Positions 17,084 to 25,961 of a stretch of 64,000 nucleotides of DNA are shown one piece after another (the stretch's first letter is position 1; each line of letters starts with the position of its first letter). A program made the position numbers and the translations under genes. The DNA is from Virgibacillus salarius (GTDB taxonomy: Bacteria > Bacillota > Bacilli > Bacillales > Amphibacillaceae). The stretch is from positions 1 to 64,000 of the forward strand of contig NZ_BAAACY010000088.1 in the NCBI RefSeq assembly GCF_039521925.1, read 5' to 3'. The notes beneath the pieces were generated by a model. It was not told the DNA's origin. It searched no databases and saw only the letters and a program-made list of their open reading frames with translations.

Positions 17084-17114
17084 TTGAATCTCCAGTAACT
17101 GGAGAACGTAAAAT
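17084..17114 (+). promoter_or_regulatory. MerR-type promoter with 19-bp spacer and palindromic operator
   Basis: TTGAAT (17084-17089) and TAAAAT (17109-17114) are separated by 19 bp, the over-long spacing typical of MerR-activated promoters. The spacer region contains the perfect palindrome TCTCCAGTAACTGGAGA (17089-17105). The MerR-family gene starts 22 bp later, so it is probably an autoregulated target. Confidence 0.85.
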
Positions 17115-17135
17115 AAGATATTGGAGGTGAGTCAT

Positions 17136-18161
17136 GTGCATGCAAACAGCGGCATGGATTTTCAGAAGGTTTTAGATTCTAAAGCTGTGACGGATACGTT
17201 TTCCATTGGGCAAGTGGCGAAAATGATTGGAACTAAGGTCAGAACCGTCCGTTATTACGATGAAATTGGGTTAATAAAGCCTACGAGCCATACGGATGGT
17301 GGACATCGATTATATACGGCAGAAGATATATGGCGTTTAGAGTTAACGATTACCTTGCGCTATCTTGATTTTAGTATTGATGAAATAAGCCAGCTCATTT
17401 CTGGGGAATTGCCGGTTGAAAAGGCACTCGATTGGCAGATCGAATCGCTTTCGACACAGGCTAGCGCACTCACCAATATGATTGCGATTTTACGTCAGGC
17501 GAAGCAGCACCAAGGGGATTCACTGCGTTATGTTTACGACCTCGTTCATGAAAAAGAATTAACTATCGAGAAACGAAAACAGTTCATTTCTGAGAAGGTG
17601 GAAACCTTGAACATTTTTGCAGAGATTCCTTCAGAATGGAAGGAGCCAATGTTATATTTTTTCAATAAATATATTGTCAATCAAGCGAGGGTAACAGCAA
17701 AACAAACAGCCGCTTGGAATGAGCTTCAGGAGCTGATAAACGATCCCCAATTTATCAAGGAACTGAATAATATTGAGTTTTTCTTCTTACATACAGGTTA
17801 TAAACCTCGTTACAGTGTAGCCACATGGATGAAAAAGCTTGAGAATATACAATATCGATTGAATCATGCGGTGGATAAAAAACATGCTGCCGACAGTCCT
17901 TATGTACAGGCCATTGTCGAGGATATGATTATGCTTTATGTCAATACAGAGCAAGCATTTAATAAGGAAGATTTTATCCGTTCTTTTGCAGAATATGTTC
18001 AGCAAACGAGGGCGCCACTGCTCGAACGCTGCAATACACTATGTTCCATTATAAGTCCTTCATTTCATTTGCTTGCAAAAGGTAATCTCGTACTTTATCA
18101 GAGCTTACAGCTAAAGCTAGAGCAACTGTCAGATCAATCATGCGAACAGCCTGAAGGCTAA
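17136..18161 (+). CDS. MerR-family transcriptional regulator with large effector domain
   Basis: A protein of about 341 residues. The winged helix near the N-terminus (FSIGQVAKMIGTKVRTVRYY, then DEIGLIKPTSHTDGGHRLY) is a standard MerR DNA-binding domain, followed by a dimerisation helix and a long C-terminal region of ~220 residues I cannot assign to a known effector fold. GTG at 17136 is preferred because GGAGGTG ends 6 nt before it; the frame also opens at a TTG at 17121. Its own promoter has the MerR 19-bp spacer and palindrome. The convergent hydrolase gene ends 27 bp away, so a shared role is possible but not shown. Confidence 0.85.
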   Translation: MHANSGMDFQKVLDSKAVTDTFSIGQVAKMIGTKVRTVRYYDEIGLIKPTSHTDGGHRLYTAEDIWRLELTITLRYLDFSIDEISQLISGELPVEKALDWQIESLSTQASALTNMIAILRQAKQHQGDSLRYVYDLVHEKELTIEKRKQFISEKVETLNIFAEIPSEWKEPMLYFFNKYIVNQARVTAKQTAAWNELQELINDPQFIKELNNIEFFFLHTGYKPRYSVATWMKKLENIQYRLNHAVDKKHAADSPYVQAIVEDMIMLYVNTEQAFNKEDFIRSFAEYVQQTRAPLLERCNTLCSIISPSFHLLAKGNLVLYQSLQLKLEQLSDQSCEQPEG

Positions 18162-18188
18162 CGTCCCCTGGCTGTTCACCTGTACCAT

Positions 18189-19628
18189 TTAGCCTTTTTC
18201 CAGCTCAAACGCCGGGTGTTCCCCCATATTTTGCTCCAATAGCTTAAATGGCTGCTGCTTTAAATAATGATCGAAGAAATCCTGCGTGTAATCGTTAATG
18301 AGCCGATGAGCCTTTCGGGCATCAACCCCCTCCAGTTTTTCATATATTGGTGAAAACAGATATAAATCAGAGAAGCCCATATGCTTCATGTCTTTTATTT
18401 TCATCCAGTAATTTCCACCTACAGCCACATGTTTATACCGCGGTAACGTTTCCTCTATAATTTGGACAGACACTGTATCTGCGGTGTTTTTCACCTCTAT
18501 GGAGTCATCGGCACTCATCATCATAAAGGGCTTTTTCATCCCTTCTGCTGGAATCCGTTGTTTTCCATATAAAATGCCATCCATATTAATTGCAGCCTTT
18601 ATTCTAGAATCCGACATTAGCATCTGTGCACTTGTCGCCCCTCCAAAAGAGTGGCCAAACATCCCTACATTGCTCATATCCATGCGACCCGTAAAACGAC
18701 GATCCGGATCATTATTGGCTAGCTTCTCTACTTGATCCAGCACAAACTTGGCATCTGCTACCCAGCCTTCATTCGCTTTATCCAAGTAAGCGATTGATTC
18801 GGTATCTTGTGGCACAAAGTTTGCAACACGACCATCAGCAAAAACAGATGCTGTACTACTGTACGTATGATCTATGCCCACCACTATATATCCATGACTC
18901 ACTAAATGCTCGATCTGAAAAGTATTCTGATTCTTATGCCCACTAAATCCATGCGAGAAAATAAGAACCGGATAAGATGGCTCCCGATTGGAAATCGCCG
19001 CGTTCTCAATGGCATGTGTTTTAACATAAGCGAACGTCGTAAACAACAGTTTCGGCATATTCAGAAGCTTACTATACCCCTCCACAAACACATCTGGGTT
19101 AGAAAAATAGAGCTCTGTTTCTCCTTCTGCTTGAGCATCTGCAGGATACCAGATCTGCACCATTAACTCTCGCTTGTCACCCGGATCTGGCGTGAAGGTT
19201 TCATCCCGCGCCTGATCCTTCCAGTCGTAGGTAACGGTGCCGATTTTGTACGGACCTGTCGGCTCCTCAAAGGTGAAGACCGGAAGTATAAGCGGCAGCG
19301 CAACGGCCACGGAAGAATAGATTACAGCTAACGTTATCAGTGCTATTCGTTTTACGCGGGATGCTTTTGTCACCACTCGCTCAGCAGACTGTTCGGATTT
19401 GAACAGCAATCTACCGGCTACAGCCACTAACGGAACTACTGTCATAACATAAGCCGGAATCATCTGCCAGCGCCAGCCTTCAATAACTCCATGTATCAGT
19501 ATTAGAATGGTGGAAACACCGAAACCAATAAGCAACCAAGGCACAGGCTTTTTCTTGGCAACTAGAATCCAACCGATCAGCAAAAGGTTGAAGACAATAA
19601 CGACTATCTCAAAAAATCTCATATGCAT
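18189..19628 (-). CDS. membrane-anchored alpha/beta hydrolase (PAF-acetylhydrolase/dienelactone hydrolase-like)
   Basis: A 479-residue protein. The first ~130 residues have about four hydrophobic segments, so the enzyme domain should be tethered to the membrane and probably face outward. The hydrolase core has an oxyanion strand (PVLIFSHGFSGHKNQ), nucleophile Ser in GMFGHSFGGATSAQ, an acid in the MMSADDSIE region and the likely catalytic His in KDMKHMGFSD. This pattern resembles PAF-acetylhydrolase-like esterases, and the substrate is unknown. AGGAGG precedes the first ATG by 4 nt (a second ATG lies two codons later). Third-position G/C looks higher than in neighbouring genes. Confidence 0.8.
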   Translation of the reverse strand: MHMRFFEIVVIVFNLLLIGWILVAKKKPVPWLLIGFGVSTILILIHGVIEGWRWQMIPAYVMTVVPLVAVAGRLLFKSEQSAERVVTKASRVKRIALITLAVIYSSVAVALPLILPVFTFEEPTGPYKIGTVTYDWKDQARDETFTPDPGDKRELMVQIWYPADAQAEGETELYFSNPDVFVEGYSKLLNMPKLLFTTFAYVKTHAIENAAISNREPSYPVLIFSHGFSGHKNQNTFQIEHLVSHGYIVVGIDHTYSSTASVFADGRVANFVPQDTESIAYLDKANEGWVADAKFVLDQVEKLANNDPDRRFTGRMDMSNVGMFGHSFGGATSAQMLMSDSRIKAAINMDGILYGKQRIPAEGMKKPFMMMSADDSIEVKNTADTVSVQIIEETLPRYKHVAVGGNYWMKIKDMKHMGFSDLYLFSPIYEKLEGVDARKAHRLINDYTQDFFDHYLKQQPFKLLEQNMGEHPAFELEKG

Positions 19629-20053
19629 AGAACCTCCTCGTTTACGTTAGCTTCTAGCTTCAAATGCTAGCTGCTTGCTAATATAAACAATACATTATCC
19701 AGTAGGTGGAGATTCAAGGACTATTTTATTCATTCAATCACTGCAACTTAACGGAAAGGCGAAGTTGGTGAATGGCGAATTTCTTCTCTAGATATTCTGT
19801 ACGAGGCTCTTTAAGGAAGTATTGACTTTATTTTTTAATGATTGCTTAAAAGAAGTACATGGTATAGGCGTTAATAATATAGGTGACCTCTGAGCGGGCA
19901 GTGGATACATTGCTTTCCTTACTCATGATTAAGTTTAAAGTTAGGATATGTTCAGATTAATTTGTGATTCATTATAATCATATCCTTTAATAGCCCTTTG
20001 CGTAAGTCACTCCAATTATATTAATCTTAAGTCTTCTTTTAGACTAATTACTT
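19629..20053. other. intergenic region without recognisable gene
   Basis: About 425 bp between the convergently or co-oriented hydrolase and CGNR genes. Short frames are present but none has a ribosome-binding site or a familiar product. I see no hairpin strong enough to call. Confidence 0.4.
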
Positions 20054-20635
20054 TCATTCTTGTTTTTGTCGCCTTTGAAAGCGAGTAACTTTTTCACGAT
20101 TTCCGCATATTCTCATTGAACACCATTTTCGCCTTCCACGAGTATCGATAAACAATAAAACGCAACTTGGATTCGCACAACGATGTATAGAGGATAATTT
20201 ATTGCTTGTATAAAGTTTAATAGCATCCAGTGCTACTAGCGAAATTAAAACATTAGATGGTTGTCCAATGGGGACAGGTATTAACTCATTATTTTCTACC
20301 TTATAAGTGAATGGTGCCTTTTCAATAACTGTTTCCAGATAATTAATCCACCCTTCAGAAAGATCTTCTCCATCGGCTAAACTTTCATATCCCTTACGCA
20401 AAAATGAGCGAATCTCTCTTAAGATTGGTAAGACCTGACTAGACCACTCTTGTACATTATCTGAAATTTGTTTAGTTAGAAGAATATTCTCCTCTAGTAA
20501 AGTATTCACCCAATTAATTACATCTTCTGATTTTGTCAACAAATCATATCGGGTTCCATTCCGAACCACTTCTGTATTTACCAAATCCAAAGATAGATAA
20601 CCAGAAATTAGTGGGAAGTTACTTTCACTAACCAT
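20054..20635 (-). CDS. CGNR zinc-finger (ABATE-domain) regulator
   Basis: A 193-residue protein. The N-terminal ~130 residues form the ABATE domain found in stress-linked regulators, with LSLDLVNTEVVRNGTRYDLL near the start. The C-terminus is the CGNR zinc finger, with CANPSC, WCSM and ICGNREKVTRFQRRQ. The cysteines and the Cys-Gly-Asn-Arg motif are intact. Such proteins are thought to be transcription regulators, often next to the transporter they control. Here an MFS gene lies divergently 134 bp away, with palindromes between them that are good candidate operators. Confidence 0.85.
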   Translation of the reverse strand: MVSESNFPLISGYLSLDLVNTEVVRNGTRYDLLTKSEDVINWVNTLLEENILLTKQISDNVQEWSSQVLPILREIRSFLRKGYESLADGEDLSEGWINYLETVIEKAPFTYKVENNELIPVPIGQPSNVLISLVALDAIKLYTSNKLSSIHRCANPSCVLLFIDTRGRRKWCSMRICGNREKVTRFQRRQKQE

Positions 20636-20666
20636 TATAATCCCTCATTTCTATAATTATTTTAAT

Positions 20667-20748
20667 ATTAACCTATTGTAGCATACTTGACAGGTTAATT
20701 ATAATTGTATATTGTATTAACCATTAAAATATAAATTTAATGGTTAAT
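20667..20748. promoter_or_regulatory. divergent control region with two inverted repeats
   Basis: A 13-bp perfect inverted repeat (ATTAACCATTAAA at 20716-20728 and its complement at 20736-20748) overlaps the leader of the MFS gene. A second pair with ATTAACCT/AGGTTAAT arms is at 20667-20674 and 20692-20699. A promoter-like TTGACA (20687-20692) lies between the arms, with TATATT/TATTGT about 15-17 bp further. The shared TTAACC half-site suggests one regulator, plausibly the CGNR protein. Confidence 0.65.
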
Positions 20749-20769
20749 ACATTTATAGGAGGAGATTTT

Positions 20770-22002
20770 TTGCAACATTCTTTTATGGGTAATCGAGTAA
20801 TTCTGATTACATTTATCACACTTATGGGAGCATTTGGTCTAAACCTGACAGCAGGGCAATTTTTTGCTCCACTGAATAACACCTACGGATGGGACTTAAC
20901 AACACTTAGTTTAGCAGTGTCTCTCAATATGATAACTTGGGGGATTTTCCAACCGATTATGGGGAAATGGATTGATAGGTTTGGTCCTAAGTCAGTAATT
21001 GCTAGTAGTGCAGCGTTAATGGGAATTGCATTTTTGCTATCTGCAACAATCACTGAAGTATGGCAATTCTTTATTTATTATGGGGTTTTTACCGCAATTG
21101 GTTTTGCAGGCTGTGGTTCTATGGCCAACTCAGTATTAGTATCAAGATGGTTTGTGAAGAAACGGGCTAAAATGCTTTCAAGAAGTTCAATGGGAATGAA
21201 CATTGGTCAACTTTTACTATTACCTTTAACTGGTTATCTAATTGCTAACACTGGTTTCCACTCTGCATTTGTGGTACTTGGAATGATTATTCTGGTTGTA
21301 GTCGTTCCTTTAGTTTTATTTGCAGTTAAAAATAATCCAGAAGATGTTGGTCAATTGCCAGATGGAGATTCTACGGCAATATTTTCACCACCTCAGAGTG
21401 CAAAATTGTCAGAGGCATTAAGAAGTGGTCAGTTTTGGATTGCAAGCCTAGGATTTGCTTCTTGTGGTTTTACACTATACTTAGTAACCATGCATCTTCC
21501 AAATTTCGCAGTTGATCTAGGGGGGGATACCTCACTTGGGGGGCAATTACTTGGTATTGCTGCTTTTGCGAGTGCAGTTTCAATGTTTGTAACAGGACAA
21601 TTAACTCGTAATTTTGGAAAGAAAAATTTGTTGATTATGCTTTATATTATTCGCCTGATAGCATTTATTTGGCTAGCAATATCACCAGGGATATGGCAGT
21701 TATATGTATTTTCAATTGTTTATGGAGTTTCATCAATGCCAATCATTCCACTAGTTACGGGGATTATTGGTGATCGATTTGGTAAAAATGCAATGGGAAG
21801 TATTCTAGGGTTTAGTTGGCTTCTTCACCAAATATTTGCTGCATTAGGTGTATTCCTTGGTGGGTACCTTCGAGCAATAAGTGGAGATTACTCTTATGCA
21901 TTTGGAATGGGTGGCTTAATATTAGCAATCGGTGCAGTAATTACATTTTTTATGGAAAAAGATAATGTCTATTTGCAAACCAAAACTATTAAAGCACAGT
22001 AA
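20770..22002 (+). CDS. MFS transporter, OFA/monocarboxylate-like
   Basis: A twelve-helix major facilitator of about 410 residues. The loop between helices 2 and 3 reads GKWIDRFGPK, the MFS signature, and helix 1 (GAFGLNLTAGQFFAPL) resembles the oxalate/formate and monocarboxylate branch. TTG at 20770 is chosen because AGGAGG ends 7 nt before it; an ATG at 20740 in frame has no such site and lies inside the palindrome. It is divergent from the CGNR regulator and followed after 24 bp by the DinB-like gene, probably one transcript. Substrate unknown. Confidence 0.8.
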   Translation: MQHSFMGNRVILITFITLMGAFGLNLTAGQFFAPLNNTYGWDLTTLSLAVSLNMITWGIFQPIMGKWIDRFGPKSVIASSAALMGIAFLLSATITEVWQFFIYYGVFTAIGFAGCGSMANSVLVSRWFVKKRAKMLSRSSMGMNIGQLLLLPLTGYLIANTGFHSAFVVLGMIILVVVVPLVLFAVKNNPEDVGQLPDGDSTAIFSPPQSAKLSEALRSGQFWIASLGFASCGFTLYLVTMHLPNFAVDLGGDTSLGGQLLGIAAFASAVSMFVTGQLTRNFGKKNLLIMLYIIRLIAFIWLAISPGIWQLYVFSIVYGVSSMPIIPLVTGIIGDRFGKNAMGSILGFSWLLHQIFAALGVFLGGYLRAISGDYSYAFGMGGLILAIGAVITFFMEKDNVYLQTKTIKAQ

Positions 22003-22026
22003 AATTAAAGGAAGGGAAGTTATTTA

Positions 22027-22512
22027 ATGAATAGTTATCCTATAAAACAGTTACATTTTGCGCGAAAGAGCACAATTAATTACATTAAAGATATAAATGA
22101 AAGTAAATTAGAAATTATACCTTTGGGGCTAAATAATAATATTAAATGGAATTTAGGACACATGTACACTGTAATGGATAAATTTTGTTTCCATCTCATT
22201 GGTGAAAATTCAAGAATCCCAGACAATTTTGATCAACTATTTGCTCCCGGGACTTCACCTAAGGAATGGCGAATAAATACTCCAAAAAAGGATGAATTGA
22301 CCCATTTATTAAGTGAACAAATAAGCAAAGTTGATTCTTTATTATATGGCCGAATGGATGAAAAAATTGAGCAACCATATACTACATCTACTGGACTTGA
22401 ATTAAGATCAGTCGGAGAGTTAATTAGTTTTTGCCTATATCATGAAGGAATGCATTTTGGGGCGATTAAAAATATAACTAGTTTAATCGACAACATAAAA
22501 CCTAAGAAATAA
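22027..22512 (+). CDS. DinB-family (YfiT/DinB_2-like) protein
   Basis: A 161-residue four-helix-bundle protein. The metal-binding histidines typical of the DinB superfamily are visible in KWNLGHMYTVMDKF (about residue 45) and in LYHEGMHFGAIK (about residue 140). Many members are thiol-dependent transferases acting with bacillithiol, others have no known activity. GGAAGGG precedes the ATG. It lies directly behind the MFS gene, so it may help detoxify or modify whatever that transporter handles, which is inference. Confidence 0.8.
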   Translation: MNSYPIKQLHFARKSTINYIKDINESKLEIIPLGLNNNIKWNLGHMYTVMDKFCFHLIGENSRIPDNFDQLFAPGTSPKEWRINTPKKDELTHLLSEQISKVDSLLYGRMDEKIEQPYTTSTGLELRSVGELISFCLYHEGMHFGAIKNITSLIDNIKPKK

Positions 22513-22727
22513 AGATAGCATAATTGGGTATTAAGAATAAAAATTACCTTTCCGTTTCTATACTTATTTGATGCCTTCATGTTACTCGAAAAATTTGCTG
22601 ATTGGCACATTATTATATCAATAGCAATTAACGACCAAAAGACATCATAATTAATAAAGGGGCTCTATGCAAATAGGCCCTTCCTTGTAATTTACAATTC
22701 ATTTAGCCACTCCTTATGAATCACAAT

Positions 22728-22764
22728 TTCCACCCTTTGTTTTACCACTATTTGTGATACGGTT
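22728..22764. repeat. direct repeat: distal att-like copy of rlmH 3' end
   Basis: It contains, on the minus strand, AACCGTATCACAAATAG (the end of rlmH: Pro-Tyr-His-Lys-stop) followed by GTGGTAAA. No other rlmH sequence is nearby, so it is not a second gene. Compare 56359-56395. Outside the core it again continues GTGGTAAAACAAAGGG, like the start of another element further left. Confidence 0.75.
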
Positions 22765-22782
22765 TACCGTGGTAAATAAGAG

Positions 22783-22825
22783 GAAAAAAAATAAGCATTG
22801 ATAGTAACCTCCCAATGCTTATTTT
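22783..22825 (-). terminator. terminator of the PD-(D/E)XK-RAMA nuclease gene
   Basis: A perfect 13-bp stem (22788-22800 with 22813-22825) preceded on the plus strand by a run of A, giving a T-run for leftward transcripts. Confidence 0.8.
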
Positions 22826-22891
22826 CATATTTACAGGTAAGAAGCGTTGTTGGAGTAAAAAAACGCTTACTATCCTTATCTTAGAATTTTA

Positions 22892-23893
22892 CTAATCCCT
22901 CTGTTTGTTATCTATTCTTTCTAAACGAAGTTCATGAAGCGTTTTTATTTGTCCTTCTGGAATAATCCATTCATATACACTCATTGCACTCCAGCCTGTT
23001 ACAACTTTTCCCCATTGATTATAAGACATTATATTCTCATTAAATGAAACCGTTTTTTCATCTACTACAGTTGCATCTGAATTATCTTGATTTTTAATAG
23101 ATACTTTTTGATTTGGTGATAGTATCCCCCACTCAAATAGTTCCTTCATTCTAGGCAGATATCTTTTTTTACTTATTCGATTTGAATTATCCCTTTTAAT
23201 ACTACTATTAGATTCTGCCAAATCTACATAGAAATCCTCATTCCTCTGTACTGGCAATATCTTAGTAAAATCAATAAAAAGTTGATCTGCAAATTTGAGT
23301 GGTTCAATTGTAAAACAAGAGATATCAACATTATTGTTACTCAACCATGCACACGCAGATAAAGTTTGATCATCAAACTGTGAAGCTACTAAAATGATTC
23401 TCTGCTTTTTGTTAAATATTCCTTTTGATTCGTTACTTTCCAAGAATGTATTCAAATTACGCTGAGCCTGTTCTACGGCAGTTAGTCCTTGTTGTGAGAT
23501 CTCTCTTTTTTTCTCAATGTATGGTGCATAAATTTTATTTACCAGCGTTTCCACATTATTTATCTTTGCAAGAGTTGCTGCGTATCTGATCGCCTGAAAC
23601 TCAAAAGGCTCTTTTCGAGATTTAATGTCATCCAGATCACGTTTTATTTCGATTAACACAAGATTTCCATTTTCATCAACAGCTATTAAATCTGTGCGTC
23701 CACTACTTATATCACGAACTTGTTGTCCGACTAATAATAAATTTTCATCATCTTCTACTAACAATTCTAGATTAGAAGCTAAAAATTCCTCTAATTGAGC
23801 TTCTCTTAAACCTAGATCTTTAAATGTAGTTTTCTCAACCTCAGAATTTGGAATATTCAACGTATTATTTTGTAATTCTAAAGGATAGAACAT
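22892..23893 (-). CDS. PD-(D/E)XK nuclease with C-terminal RAMA-like domain
   Basis: A protein of 333 residues, apparently a stand-alone restriction-type nuclease. The N-terminal half resembles NucS/DUF91-type endonucleases, with the catalytic pattern GRTDLIAVDENGNLVLIEIK near residues 65-84 (Asp, then Glu-x-Lys). The C-terminal ~75 residues (FEWGILSPNQKVSI, then SYNQWGKVVTGWSAMSVYEW and LHELRLERI) look like a RAMA domain, which is associated with adenine-methyl-dependent restriction. Cleavage of modified or foreign DNA is inferred. ATG at 23893 is chosen over a TTG 10 codons upstream because AAAGGG lies 9 nt before it. It borders the distal att-like repeat. Confidence 0.75.
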   Translation of the reverse strand: MFYPLELQNNTLNIPNSEVEKTTFKDLGLREAQLEEFLASNLELLVEDDENLLLVGQQVRDISSGRTDLIAVDENGNLVLIEIKRDLDDIKSRKEPFEFQAIRYAATLAKINNVETLVNKIYAPYIEKKREISQQGLTAVEQAQRNLNTFLESNESKGIFNKKQRIILVASQFDDQTLSACAWLSNNNVDISCFTIEPLKFADQLFIDFTKILPVQRNEDFYVDLAESNSSIKRDNSNRISKKRYLPRMKELFEWGILSPNQKVSIKNQDNSDATVVDEKTVSFNENIMSYNQWGKVVTGWSAMSVYEWIIPEGQIKTLHELRLERIDNKQRD

Positions 23894-24160
23894 TCTAATC
23901 AGCCCTTTCACTATACTAACCAAATCGATGTAATTGTAGAATTACTTGTATCGTTCGTTACGTTATGTATACATTTCTCTAATTATTTTATTTGCCGCTT
24001 ATATTATCGTCACGTTGATTAGACAATTTAAACGCGTTCTATGCGCTTAATTTTCTTTTCCATCCATACTAATTAAAATTATACTAGAATAATCTTACAC
24101 TTGAAAACTTCTCTAACTCCTAGTAAACTATTCAAGTGTTCACTAAAAATAAATCGTACA

Positions 24161-24262
24161 CTGTATAACCTCAAGAATATGGCTTGGGGGTCTCTACCAG
24201 GAACCATAAAATCCTGATTACAGAAAATGAGTCTATCATTTTTTGTAATCAGGATTTTTTTG
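24161..24262 (+). promoter_or_regulatory. adenine (purine-class) riboswitch with terminator
   Basis: The aptamer at 24161-24223 has TATAACCTCAAGAATATGG, loop 2/J2-3 GGTCTCTACCAGGAACC and the 3' strand CCTGATTACAG, almost the same as the pbuE adenine riboswitch of Bacillus subtilis. A U where guanine aptamers have C (in CCTGATTAC) indicates adenine. The 3' strand also pairs with TGTAATCAGGATT (24244-24256) to form a terminator ending in seven T, so ligand binding should turn the gene on. Confidence 0.93.
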
Positions 24263-24304
24263 TTTCCTAAGTAACTATCTATGAGAAAGGACGAAAAACA
24301 GAAT

Positions 24305-25495
24305 ATGAATATAAAAGTTTTTATATTAGCATTATCCACTGTTGCGGTTGGACTTGTTGAACTGATCGTTGGTGGAATACTTCCTACGATTGCAGAGGAT
24401 TTAAATACCTCTCTTAGCTCTGCTGGACAGTTTATTACCGTTTTCGCACTTATTTATGCAGTTTTTGGTCCAGTATTACTTGTTCTAACAAGTAAATTGG
24501 AGCGTAAAAAAGTATACCTTATTTCCTTAGGTATCTTTTTCATCAGTAATATCATGACGTATTTCAGCCCTGATTTTACATTTATGATGATTGCAAGGGT
24601 TTTAAGTGCGATGAGTACAGCACTGATTGTAGTACTATCGTTAACGATTGCTGCCAAGATTGTTGCACCAGAACACCGAGCAAAGGCGCTTGGACTTATC
24701 TATATGGGGATTAGTTCATCCCTTGTCATGGGTGTGCCATTAGGAATACTCATTTCCGATAACTTCGGATGGCGTGTGATTTTCCTTGGCATTGCCATCT
24801 TATCTATTATTTCGTTTGTGCTTATTTCTATCTTCTTAGAACAAATTCCAGGTGGAAAAGCAGTTCCGCTCAAACAACAGTTAAAAGCTGTTGCTAGCTT
24901 GAAGATTGGAAGTGCCCATTTGGCAACGGTATTTATGCTAGCAGGGCATTATACGCTGTATGCATACTTCACACCATTTTTAGAGACTGAGCTCCATATG
25001 AATGCGTATTGGATAAGTATTTGTTATCTATTATTTGGTATTGCAGCAGTAAGCGGAGGAGCATTTGGAGGGTACCTATCTGATTCGGTTGGTCCGCAGA
25101 AAAGTATCATTTTCGTAATCACGACCTTTGCTGCGATGCTATTCTTATTACCATTAACGACCTTCTCCCTTGTTCTATTCATCCCCGTGATGATGATTTG
25201 GGGAGCACTGAGCTGGAGTCTATCTCCACCACAACAAAGCTATTTGATTGATACAGATCCGGAAACATCCGACATTCAGCAAAGCTTCAATAACTCAGCA
25301 CTGCAAATCGGCATTTCTATCGGATCCGCATCTGGGGGACTCGTATTAAATCAAACTGGAACAGTTACCAATGCAGCTTACTTCGGTGGCGCACTTGTGA
25401 TTGTATCCTTACTGTTTGCTGCTTTTTCTATAACAAGTAAGAAGAAGGATGAAGAAGGAGCAATGGTTGGTGATACGGTGAGTGATCGAGGGTAA
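24305..25495 (+). CDS. pbuE: purine (adenine/hypoxanthine) efflux transporter, PbuE
   Basis: A twelve-helix MFS exporter of 396 residues. The start NIKVFILALSTVAVGLVELI and SSSLVMGVPLGILISDNFGW agree with PbuE of Bacillus subtilis as I recall it, and the adenine riboswitch just upstream is the known control of that gene. It exports purine bases when they are in excess, protecting against base analogues and overflow. The ATG at 24305 matches the family's N-terminus; AAAGGA lies 13 nt upstream, rather far, and an in-frame ATG at 24281 is an alternative. It lies inside the putative island. Confidence 0.9.
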   Translation: MNIKVFILALSTVAVGLVELIVGGILPTIAEDLNTSLSSAGQFITVFALIYAVFGPVLLVLTSKLERKKVYLISLGIFFISNIMTYFSPDFTFMMIARVLSAMSTALIVVLSLTIAAKIVAPEHRAKALGLIYMGISSSLVMGVPLGILISDNFGWRVIFLGIAILSIISFVLISIFLEQIPGGKAVPLKQQLKAVASLKIGSAHLATVFMLAGHYTLYAYFTPFLETELHMNAYWISICYLLFGIAAVSGGAFGGYLSDSVGPQKSIIFVITTFAAMLFLLPLTTFSLVLFIPVMMIWGALSWSLSPPQQSYLIDTDPETSDIQQSFNNSALQIGISIGSASGGLVLNQTGTVTNAAYFGGALVIVSLLFAAFSITSKKKDEEGAMVGDTVSDRG

Positions 25496-25961
25496 TGGTA
25501 GGGTTAAGCTAATCTTTATTAGAAAGACCATTTAGTCATCGTTTTCCATAGCATCTAGATTTAAAATAAAATAAACCAAACGTTAGTATTACATTTTGGT
25601 TTATTTTATTTTAAATAAATCCAATTGTTCTTTACCTTGGATTATTAGGGGACAATTCAGAGTCAGCATATTCTAATCCACCGGAACTACTGAGTTAATA
25701 AAGAACAAATGAAGGTAGGTATCACTTTCCATTCCTCACTAGGCTTCCTATTAAAACCTTCCTTGATCCAAACAAACACGAATGCTTTCTTCTAAAATAG
25801 CTTTCTCTTAAACCATTGTACAGAGCGATCTGTTCAAGGAAGATAAAATAAGCTCCATTAGAACAGAAAGAAACTAGGTAGAATAGCTAGAAAAACGCGA
25901 AGCTTTGACAAAAATAGAAAGCAAACATTATATCCATAAAAAATGTTTGCTTTCTAGATAT
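25496..25961. other. intergenic region between convergent pbuE and symporter genes
   Basis: It contains two terminators. One is a long 18-bp A/T hairpin at 25563-25612 serving pbuE (and possibly both directions). The other, at 25916-25955, serves the symporter. Between them about 300 bp show no gene. Confidence 0.6.
25916..25955 (-). terminator. terminator of the symporter operon
   Basis: AGAAAGCAAACAT (25916-25928) pairs perfectly with 25943-25955. The A-rich AAAAAT before it gives the T-run on the minus strand. Confidence 0.8.
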
